A program made the position numbers and the translations under genes. From IMG/VR virus record IMGVR_UViG_3300035698_024138, positions 1-36,287 of that record: a stretch of 36,287 nucleotides of DNA; one strand, 5' to 3'. Under the pieces are notes generated by a model. That model did no database searches. It had not been told where the DNA came from and was given only the letters and a program-made list of their open reading frames with translations. The stretch comes from a virus. Shown one piece after another: positions 1 through 8,100 of this stretch (positions are counted from its first letter, which is position 1; each line of letters starts with the position of its first letter).

Positions 1-14
1 GGGGGTTTTATAAA

Positions 15-1262
15 ATGAGTATAATAAAAACCAACAAAAAAGTATATGTAGTTAGTGATTTACATATGGGGACCAAAACAAAATCAGATAATTTTATGGA
101 TAATGAAGAAGATTTCATTCAGTTTTTAAAATATGCTATAGAAGTTAATGATGGTATTGTTATAATTGCTGGCGATGTTTTTGATTTAAATGAGGGAACC
201 CAAGAAGAAATAATAGAGAAGTATGGATATCTTGTAGATATATTTAAGAAATATAATAAAGAAAATAAGTTATATTGTATACGTGGTAATCATGATGAGA
301 CAGTTGAGATTGAAGATTTATTTTTTCATGATATGATAATTTTAAATCAAAATGATAAAGCAATATTTATAAGTCATGGTCATAAATATTCTACTGCAAG
401 TAATAGTTTAGGTTTTGCTGGTAGAATATATAATGGTATTATAAATGGAATAGAGAAATATATGTTTGGTTATATTCAAGAATTATTTAAAAAGATAACC
501 AAGTTTATTGATGATAATAATAAAATTGCAAATAGATTAAATGATATAATAATCATGGACAAATATATATTTGGTCATACACATATAGTAGGAGAAATTA
601 TAGAAGATAATTCTTACAATTCTGGTTGTTGGGAGAATTTTAATCAAGATTATTTAGAAGTTTCAGATGGTAATATAGTTTGTAAAAAATGGTATGTGGA
701 AAGACAAAAGATATTATTAAATAAAATTAAAAGATATGATATTATTTTAATGAGACCAAATGTATTCAATATGTCAAAATATGCATTTGGTTATTTGTTA
801 AGATGGGCAACTGGAGAGAAATATTCACATTCATTATGGGTCCTTGGTGATAATAAATCACTCGAAGCAAGAATGGTTTCTGGCGTTTCTGATGTTGATA
901 TATCAAAACCAGAACATATGAATGACCATATGTGGGAAGCATGGGAAATAAAAAATTTAACTGAAGATGATAAAGTAATATTATCAGAATTCTTTAAAAA
1001 TAAAAAAGGTAATGGTTATGATTTTTTGGCAGTATTGATACAGATACCTCTTTATTTTTTATACTTAGCATTTGGAATTAAATTTAAAAATAAAAATAAC
1101 CCACTAGATTCTAATTATAGAGAATTCTGTCATGAATTAATTGTTGATGGGTTATTAGAAATAGGTAGAAATGTTGATGTTGAATCTGGAACTGATGGGG
1201 CATTTATAACTACCATAGAATTATATAATAGTAATTATCTTAAAAAAATAGACATTTTTTAA
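15..1262 (+). CDS. Metallophosphoesterase fused to a permuted NlpC/P60-like (YiiX-type) domain
   Basis: 415 aa. The N-terminal ~200 residues carry the calcineurin-like phosphoesterase metal-binding motifs in order: SDLH (D15, H17), GDVFD (D54), GNHDE (N92, H93), SHGH near residue 120 and GHTH near 187-190. This supports a two-metal phosphoesterase acting on a phosphodiester or phosphomonoester; the substrate cannot be told. The C-terminal half (about 235-415) looks like a circularly permuted papain-like/NlpC-P60 hydrolase: a histidine in YSHSLW (H272) comes before a cysteine in EFCHEL (C372), the His-then-Cys order of the YiiX/LRAT-like group, which cleaves amide or acyl bonds. A hydrophobic stretch (about 336-351) lies between them. 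A GGGGG run just before the ATG may be the ribosome binding site. The next gene follows after about 13 bases, suggesting cotranscription. The phosphoesterase call is firm; the second domain is likely but rests on two short motifs. Confidence 0.8.
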   Translation: MSIIKTNKKVYVVSDLHMGTKTKSDNFMDNEEDFIQFLKYAIEVNDGIVIIAGDVFDLNEGTQEEIIEKYGYLVDIFKKYNKENKLYCIRGNHDETVEIEDLFFHDMIILNQNDKAIFISHGHKYSTASNSLGFAGRIYNGIINGIEKYMFGYIQELFKKITKFIDDNNKIANRLNDIIIMDKYIFGHTHIVGEIIEDNSYNSGCWENFNQDYLEVSDGNIVCKKWYVERQKILLNKIKRYDIILMRPNVFNMSKYAFGYLLRWATGEKYSHSLWVLGDNKSLEARMVSGVSDVDISKPEHMNDHMWEAWEIKNLTEDDKVILSEFFKNKKGNGYDFLAVLIQIPLYFLYLAFGIKFKNKNNPLDSNYREFCHELIVDGLLEIGRNVDVESGTDGAFITTIELYNSNYLKKIDIF

Positions 1263-1275
1263 ATAGGAGGAAATG

Positions 1276-2970
1276 ATGGGATCTGATTTCAATATAATAT
1301 CTGGAACCGTCACATCACCAATATATGGCTTATTGCTATATAAGGGGGAATGGGACTCAAAAAATAACATGCCAAATTTACAAAAGCCAAATCACCCAAA
1401 TCGTGGTTGGTTTTATAAAATTTCAAAATCTAATGGGACTTATATAAAAGATAGTATAATAATATCTAATGGTTTTAAATGGGATAATTATACTGAAGAT
1501 ATTTTAATACCAATAGCAAAAAGAATATTGTATGTAAATCACAAAAAATATAATAAAGGTATGCAAAATGGTAGACTAATGACACCATTTATAAATATAA
1601 ATGATGCATTAAAAGTTTCAAAATCGGGTGATGAAATTATACTAACCCCTGGCACATATAATGAAAATTTAAATATACCATCAGGTGTAAGTATTTCAGG
1701 TATTGGTGATGGTTTAACTTATATTAATGGAAATGTAACTTCTGGTAATACATTTTTTAATATGAAAAATTTGACCATTATGGGAAATTTAACATTACAT
1801 GCAAAGTCATTTATATCCTCAGTTATTATTAATAATGGATGTCTTGATATATATAAGGATTCAGTTATTGAATTGTTAAAGTCAAATACAATAAAGGATA
1901 CATCTATTATAGTTAATGATGGGTTTGTTAAAATATTAGATTCAAATTTACATACATCTGGTAATATTTGTTTATTACAACGTGATGGGGAATTATTTTT
2001 AAATAATGTTAAAATGACTGGGACTAATCCTTATGGTGCTATTTCACAAACAAAAGGTGGTGTCTTTAGAGCAGTTAATATATCACTTGTAAATACACGA
2101 GGCGGTGATACATTAGATTTAACATATAGTACACCATCAGAAGCCACGCCAAATAGTCTTGTTTCTGTTATAAGTAATGGTGATATTGAATGCGGTGATA
2201 GATTCACATATGCAATGGGAATATCAAATGGTAAAATATATGGAGAGAATATAATACATTCTAATACAGATTTGATTTATAATAATTCAAATCTAGAAGG
2301 GCATAATCTTACTGAAGTATTAGATAATATATTAAATAATAATTCGGTTATAACAAATGATATGGTTGATATACCTGGCGGAATTGCCACATTGAATGGT
2401 AATGGTGAATTGAAAAATTCACAAGTACCTGTAAGTTTTAAGGTTATAAAGGTATATAAAGATATTGCGGATAGAGATTCTGATATTTCTAATATGTTTG
2501 AAGGTAAGCGTTGTTTTGTTATAGATGCCAGACATGATAGATTGGTTAATAAAGGACATGCTAAATATATATGGGATGGTTCTGCTTGGAAAAAATATGA
2601 AGAGATAGATAAATTTGAGATAGATTGGGAAGAGATAAGTAATAAACCAAAATTATTTACTTCTGAAAAACATGAACATATTGCATCAGATATAAAAGAT
2701 TTGAGTTCAGAAATAAGTACCAATGGTATAGTTGCCGGGAATAGAGAAAAAAGATCATACCCAGAAAAACATGAGAAGTTTGTTGATAATTTAAGTAATA
2801 TAGATTTCACTGATCTTTTTGGTTCTATTAAAAGGGTAGCAAAGGGTGATTCTAAATCAAGACCAACTGATCCAAATATGGGTGATATTTATTTTGATAA
2901 TGATATAAATGGTAAACCATTATTCTATGATGGTGGTAAATGGATTGATTTTACTGGAAAACCTATGTAA
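1276..2970 (+). CDS. Beta-helix fibre/appendage-like virion protein
   Basis: About 564 aa. AGGAGG ends six bases before the second of two consecutive ATGs (1273 and 1276), so 1276 is preferred. Residues ~90-350 contain short Gly/Asn/Ile-rich repeats typical of a right-handed parallel beta-helix, beginning with a DEIILTPGTY-type segment seen in pectate-lyase-like phage spikes. Further on is a KHEHIASDIKDL motif, the H-x-H...DI-x-DL pattern common in tail-fibre shafts. The C-terminus has RPTDPNMGDIYFD...PLFYDGGKWIDFTG, a pattern common at the ends of phage fibre and head-decoration proteins. This points to an external fibre or spike, perhaps binding host surface glycans. No catalytic residues are recognised. 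The gene ends just before a bidirectional terminator. Whether it is on the tail, neck or head is not clear. Confidence 0.65.
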   Translation: MGSDFNIISGTVTSPIYGLLLYKGEWDSKNNMPNLQKPNHPNRGWFYKISKSNGTYIKDSIIISNGFKWDNYTEDILIPIAKRILYVNHKKYNKGMQNGRLMTPFININDALKVSKSGDEIILTPGTYNENLNIPSGVSISGIGDGLTYINGNVTSGNTFFNMKNLTIMGNLTLHAKSFISSVIINNGCLDIYKDSVIELLKSNTIKDTSIIVNDGFVKILDSNLHTSGNICLLQRDGELFLNNVKMTGTNPYGAISQTKGGVFRAVNISLVNTRGGDTLDLTYSTPSEATPNSLVSVISNGDIECGDRFTYAMGISNGKIYGENIIHSNTDLIYNNSNLEGHNLTEVLDNILNNNSVITNDMVDIPGGIATLNGNGELKNSQVPVSFKVIKVYKDIADRDSDISNMFEGKRCFVIDARHDRLVNKGHAKYIWDGSAWKKYEEIDKFEIDWEEISNKPKLFTSEKHEHIASDIKDLSSEISTNGIVAGNREKRSYPEKHEKFVDNLSNIDFTDLFGSIKRVAKGDSKSRPTDPNMGDIYFDNDINGKPLFYDGGKWIDFTGKPM

Positions 2971-2980
2971 TGTAATAAAA

Positions 2981-3003
2981 AAAAAGCCCACTTTGGGCTT
3001 TTT
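2981..3003. terminator. Bidirectional rho-independent terminator
   Basis: A perfect 10-bp stem (AAAAAGCCCA paired with TGGGCTTTTT) with a CTT loop. The A-run on one side and T-run on the other allow it to end transcription from the fibre gene on the plus strand and from the convergent minus-strand gene ending at 3009. Confidence 0.9.
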
Positions 3004-3008
3004 ATTTA

Positions 3009-3539
3009 TTATAATGTTTCATTTAAAATCTCTGCTCTTTTATCTGCAGTTATCTGTAATTGACAATTATCCGAATATAATAATTTTATATTATTATTTT
3101 TTGCAAATTCATTAAAATCGGCTTTACTTACAATTACTAAAAGATTATCAAATGGTTTTCCAGGGTTATTATAAAGTGTTTCAATTCTATTAAAACCAGG
3201 ATCTATTCCATTTATTTTAACCAAATATCTGGAATGTTCATAATGTACCGGTATTCCTGGCCTAGATGTTATTTTGTAATAAGTTTCACTATCATTTTTA
3301 ACTGGTTGTTTTCTGGGTGATCCGTGCCATAATATTGGAGGAGTGTTTCCCCATTTTTCCACTTGATGATTTACATCTTCCAATGTTTGGGCAAAGCACA
3401 TGAACCCCAATGGAATAACGTATCTGTTTACATTATTTTTAAATTTTTTTTGAAATAGTTTAATCCCTGGGACAATTGCCATTCTTATATCATTTTCTAG
3501 CCCCGGTTTTTTTCTAGTAATTACTTCCCAACATTTCAT
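3009..3539 (-). CDS. Hypothetical protein, the only minus-strand gene
   Basis: 176 aa. On the minus strand AAAGGAGA lies seven bases upstream of the ATG at 3539 (protein start MKCWEVITRK), so the upstream in-frame ATG at 3557, which precedes this site, is rejected. The protein is basic, with many Pro/Gly turns (for example WGNTPPILWHGSPRKQP), no signal peptide and no membrane segment. I do not recognise the family. It is convergent with the fibre gene, sharing the hairpin at 2981-3003, and divergent from the RNA polymerase operon, so it is its own transcription unit. This layout suits an independently expressed accessory gene (moron-like) or a regulator, but nothing in the protein decides between them. 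Confidence 0.7.
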   Translation of the reverse strand: MKCWEVITRKKPGLENDIRMAIVPGIKLFQKKFKNNVNRYVIPLGFMCFAQTLEDVNHQVEKWGNTPPILWHGSPRKQPVKNDSETYYKITSRPGIPVHYEHSRYLVKINGIDPGFNRIETLYNNPGKPFDNLLVIVSKADFNEFAKNNNIKLLYSDNCQLQITADKRAEILNETL

Positions 3540-3563
3540 GGAAGTATCTCCTTTCATTTTATA

Positions 3564-3592
3564 TTGATTTGCATTAATTATTCTTATATAAT
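3564..3592 (+). promoter_or_regulatory. Host-type sigma70 promoter for the RNA polymerase operon
   Basis: TTGATT (3564-3569), a 17-base spacer and a perfect TATAAT (3587-3592). This predicts a transcript start near 3599, about 95 bases before the ATG at 3694. No copy of the T-run GGAACA motif is found here, fitting early transcription by the host enzyme. Confidence 0.6.
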
Positions 3593-3652
3593 ATATATAG
3601 CTAAAGTTTAAAATCTTTGGTAAATAATTTTAATAAAATTTGCTATATATAT
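3591..3652. repeat. Inverted repeat in the RNA polymerase operon leader
   Basis: ATATATATAGC at 3591-3601 is the exact reverse complement of GCTATATATAT at 3642-3652, separated by 40 bases and starting in the -10 box. It could be an operator or a leader stem. The arms are mostly alternating A/T, so chance is a real possibility. Confidence 0.4.
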
Positions 3653-3693
3653 ACAAGGGTGTAGAACAACTATTTTCGCATAGGGAGATAAAA

Positions 3694-5112
3694 ATGAATT
3701 ATACATACGAATGTGCAGATAAAAATAGCAATATTATTAGTGTTTCCAATGGAAAGGAAACTATAGAGTTTCACATGAATCAAGTAGGTATAGCCAAAAA
3801 AACATTTGTAATACATTCACAAATAAAACAAATATTAACATTAACTGGAAAATTCAATTGGTATTGTAAAAAATTGATTGAATATAGAAAAAATAAAAAT
3901 GATGTTAAAATAGTATCTAACATGATTAATGATTTTTTAAAGATTGCTAAAAATTATATAATAAAAAGAGATGATCTGGATTTTAATAATTTTATAGATA
4001 GAAAAAAAATAACAGCAAATACAATATGCATAGAAACAACAGAACTTAAGAAACTTTTTATATTAACAATTTTCTTAAAACTCTATTCACCTTTTTATGC
4101 AAGTGTTGAAAGAATAGATAATTATAAACATAGAGCAATATCCGCAGATGTCATAGAACGATTAGATGCTCAAAAATTATTATTAAAAATATATGAATTA
4201 GTATCTGTCAAAATATTTAAATGTTCAAGGGATGATATGTTTTTATTGCAACTGGTTAAGGTTAGGTCATCTGTAAGTGAAGAGACATTTGCATTACAGA
4301 CATTTAATTTTTTGGTTAGTTCTATATTGGTATCATTTGATTTAATACATAACCCAGTGACATTTATAGCCGCTTCTGTTGGTGAAATGACAAAATGGTT
4401 TTTAAAACAATTATATAGTGAAACAACAGTATATAAAGAAAATTCAGTTGTTCTTAGTAACTATGTTTCATTGGACGTTTCAAATAAAATAATATATGAT
4501 GATATTTTAAGGCGTGTTGATAAATATGTATTTGAAAGATTAAAAGTTAAAGATGTTGATTTATGGGAATTCCAAGATAACTTAGATGATGTTACTGAAA
4601 ATAATTTTTTGAAAACTTTTATTATACCAATGATGTCATTTTTATTAAAAGTTCCTATTACTATATTATTGGATCTTAAATTAGAACAAAAATATAAATT
4701 ACAATTATTTTTATATTGTATTGTTGAAGATTTGAAGGATGTTATTTCTGCTGATGGTAAGAAGGAAAGAAGTTATCTTTCTGATGTATTAAGACAAGTT
4801 ATAAAAAATGATAAGGGTTCTAATTATAAATGTAGAAATCTTGACTTAATATTCTCTAAAAATAGTGAGTATTATGGCTTGGAACATAAAACGTATTTAT
4901 ATAAATTAATATCTACAGTATTATCTGGATTACAAAAAGCAAAATTTAAACCATTATTTGGGGAAGAAATAGTAATAACACCAAAGGTAATGGTCAAAAT
5001 AGAAAAAGAAATAATACCAATAATTCAAAATCTTTTAGCATTAGAAGAAAGTGATATTGTTAAAAGTTTTAGAAAATATGTTGAGAATGAACTTCTTGCC
5101 ATAGAAATATAA
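3694..5112 (+). CDS. Unknown protein, first gene of the RNA polymerase operon; candidate accessory RNAP subunit
   Basis: 472 aa from the ATG at 3694, which has GGGAGA six bases upstream; an in-frame ATG at 3640 lies within the leader inverted repeat and has no ribosome binding site. The protein is largely alpha-helical by composition, with a beta-rich first ~45 residues, many Lys/Leu/Ile and no clear catalytic motif, signal peptide or membrane segment. I do not recognise the family by sequence. Its context is informative: it is the first gene after the sigma70-like promoter and is followed 23 bases later by beta' and then beta, with no terminator between. Known non-virion phage RNA polymerases of the phiKZ/AR9 type need an extra subunit of roughly this size for promoter recognition (phiKZ gp68, AR9 gp226). 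That this is the equivalent is inference from size and position only. Confidence 0.75.
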   Translation: MNYTYECADKNSNIISVSNGKETIEFHMNQVGIAKKTFVIHSQIKQILTLTGKFNWYCKKLIEYRKNKNDVKIVSNMINDFLKIAKNYIIKRDDLDFNNFIDRKKITANTICIETTELKKLFILTIFLKLYSPFYASVERIDNYKHRAISADVIERLDAQKLLLKIYELVSVKIFKCSRDDMFLLQLVKVRSSVSEETFALQTFNFLVSSILVSFDLIHNPVTFIAASVGEMTKWFLKQLYSETTVYKENSVVLSNYVSLDVSNKIIYDDILRRVDKYVFERLKVKDVDLWEFQDNLDDVTENNFLKTFIIPMMSFLLKVPITILLDLKLEQKYKLQLFLYCIVEDLKDVISADGKKERSYLSDVLRQVIKNDKGSNYKCRNLDLIFSKNSEYYGLEHKTYLYKLISTVLSGLQKAKFKPLFGEEIVITPKVMVKIEKEIIPIIQNLLALEESDIVKSFRKYVENELLAIEI

Positions 5113-5135
5113 AAAAAGGATAGGAGCGGAAAAGC

Positions 5136-8100
5136 ATGCTTCAAATTTTAAATATAGATAAATTTATACAAAAAAATCAACTAATACCAATTACTAGTAA
5201 AGATGTTTTAAAAGGTGGGAGGTTCCATCCAAATGGACCTTTCTCTGAAAAGATCTTTGGGTTGGAAAATAGCCCCGAATGGTCAAGTAGATTTTCATAT
5301 ATAGATTTAAATGTAAATGTGGTACATCCTGTTGTTTATAATATTTTAACAAGGATTGAACGTAAATTTATAGATCTACTAGAAGGTAGAAAAAGATTTA
5401 AATTAATCCGTGGTAAGGAATTTGATAAATTAGAAGAAGATCCAGACGGTGATATTAATGGTATTATATCATTTGAAGAAATATTTCCTACATATAAATT
5501 TAGAAAAGAATCAGAAGATAGAAAACAACTTGTAAATTATATGAAGAAATTAGGCCCAAATATTTATTATAATAAGATACTAGTAATCCCACCAGGATTC
5601 AGACCGGCATTCATTGAACCAAATGGAATGAAGGTTAAAATGATGGATGAAGTTAATAACCATTATTTAAAAGTATTATCTACTGCACAAAGACTTGGTA
5701 ATATAGCAAAAACAAATGAAATGGTTTATAATTATTCAGTTGCCGCTTTACAAAAATATGTTTATGAATTATATACATTTCTTAAAGATAAAATAAGTCA
5801 TAAGCATGGTTATATACGTCAAGCATTAATAGGTAAACGTGTTGATTTTAGTGGTAGGGCAGTAATCATTGGTGATAGAACTTTAAATATTGATCAAATA
5901 GGAATTAGTTTTAGGATATTAATAAAATTATTTGAATATCATTTATTACATTTTTTATTAAAAAAGATAACCGATGATACTAAACAAAAAATTTCTGATA
6001 AAATGATACCAAAATATGGAAAAAGTTATTCAATAGAAACATTAAGGGCGATGATTAGTGGTGTTTCCAAAGGGTATGAAGATGATGAAGATTTTATAAA
6101 ATTATTAGCTTTAATGTTAAAAGAAGTTATTAAAGGTAAACCATTATTATTAAAAAGAGATCCAATGCTTCATAGAGATGGTTGTAGAGCTTTTTACCCA
6201 GTAATATTTTTTGATAATGTTATACATCTTTCTCCTTGGACATGTACTGGTTTTAATGCAGACTTTGATGGTGATCAGATGGCCGTTATGTCATTAATGA
6301 GTAAAGAAGCTATGGAAGAAGCTAAGAACTTAATGATGCCTATAGCATCAACTGCAAGCATCAGAAAGACCAATCTACAACCAACACAAGAACAAATTGT
6401 TGGGATGTATATGTTAACAATAGATCCACCTGAAGATTTTAAAAAGAAAAAGTCAGTAACAATAAAAGATCCAGCAGATTTGGTAAAATATAATATATAC
6501 GATACAATAACATTTAAAGGAAAAACAACTACTGCAGGTAGACATATTTTTAATACAATTTTACCAAAATCCATAGGATTTATGGATGAAGTTATGGATA
6601 AAAAATCAATTAAAAATTTAGTTAACAAAATTGCTATAGAAAATACATCAGAAGAATTTTTACATTTTTCTACAGTTTTTAAAGATCTAGGGTTTAGAAC
6701 CGCCACATATATGACCAGAACAATAACTCTTAGCCAGTTAGTACAAGATAAAAAAGTAATGGTTATTAAAAAACAATTGCTAGCTGAAAAAGATATAGAA
6801 AAGAAATTTAAATTACAAGATGAAATTCAGAGCGAAATGAAAAGGGTTACTAAAGAAAATTCACCACAAATATATGATACGATAATGTCTGGTGGTAAAG
6901 GTAACTGGAAAAATGTTAGAGACCTTATGGGTTGTAAGGGTATAATTTTAGATACAGAAGGAAATCTTATAGACCCAATCATGTCCAATTTCTCGCAAGG
7001 ATTATCACCTGTAGAGTTTTTTAATTCTGGATCAGGTGCTAGGTCTGGTCTTATCGATAGAGTTCTAAATACGGCACCAGCTGGCTATGTTGGAAGACAA
7101 TTAGTTTATGCATTGTCCCCATGTGAAATAAATACAGAATTTAATGACTGTAAAACAAAAAGATATTTAAATATAAAATTAACAGATAAGGTTGCAAATT
7201 TAATACATGGTAGATATATTTTAGATGGTGACTTGTTAGTTAAGTTAAATCATAAAAATATTGGTAAATATAAAAATCAAGTTATTAAATTAAGAAGTCC
7301 AATGTATTGTAAAACCAAAAATATATGTAAAATATGTTATGGTGAATTATTTCAGAGATTGGGAACACCATACATTGGAATAGTTGGTGCACAAACATTA
7401 CATGAAATAGTTACACAGGCAACCATGCGGACCTTCCATTGCATTTTACCTGATATGTCATTATTATTAAGAGTAAATGGAAAAAAGAAAATAACTACTT
7501 TTAGAAATCTTTGGTTAGATGTGAAATCGGATATTGAAATTATTAATGGACAAGAAGAAAAGGTTATTAATGATATTGAAGTTTGGGATAATGATAAATG
7601 GACTAATGTTAAAAAGATAATTAGACATGATAAACATACTGATACTGAAATAGTGATGGTGAAATCTAGGGATAATTCATTTATAATTTCACAAGACAAT
7701 CACCCACATATGTTATCTGAAGATGGTTATGATTTTAAACAATATGAAGCAAAAGAATGTAAAGATAAATTATTATATTCAAATAATAGTTTTCCATTGG
7801 ACGGTATTGATGGTTTGACTGATGAATTATTGTGTAATTATATCAATGAATATGGAAAACCTTTAGATGATCATTTTGAAATAAAAACAAAATCAATTGA
7901 AATTATACAATATATTATTTTTATTCTAAAAAAATTTAATATTAAAGCAGATTTAAAATATGATGATGTTTTTTATTTATTAATTTACCCTGAAAATAAA
8001 AATAAGTTACATTTTAATTTATGTAATAATTTGGGTGATATAAATATCGGTAAACATGATAAATTAGAAAATAAAAATGAAATTAATTATTATAAGAATG

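Noticed and set aside
2277-2810. Minus-strand 177-aa open frame opposite the fibre gene
   Set aside because: No ribosome binding site, low-complexity Ser/Leu/Phe composition, and it is antisense to a well-supported gene.
3540-3660. Promoter for the minus-strand gene
   Set aside because: Several TATA-like boxes exist in this A/T-rich stretch, but none has a convincing -35 at the right distance.
4879-4890. GGAACATAAA within the 472-aa protein gene
   Set aside because: It matches the right half of the repeated motif but has GGCTT, not a T-run, before it, lies inside a gene and precedes no start codon.
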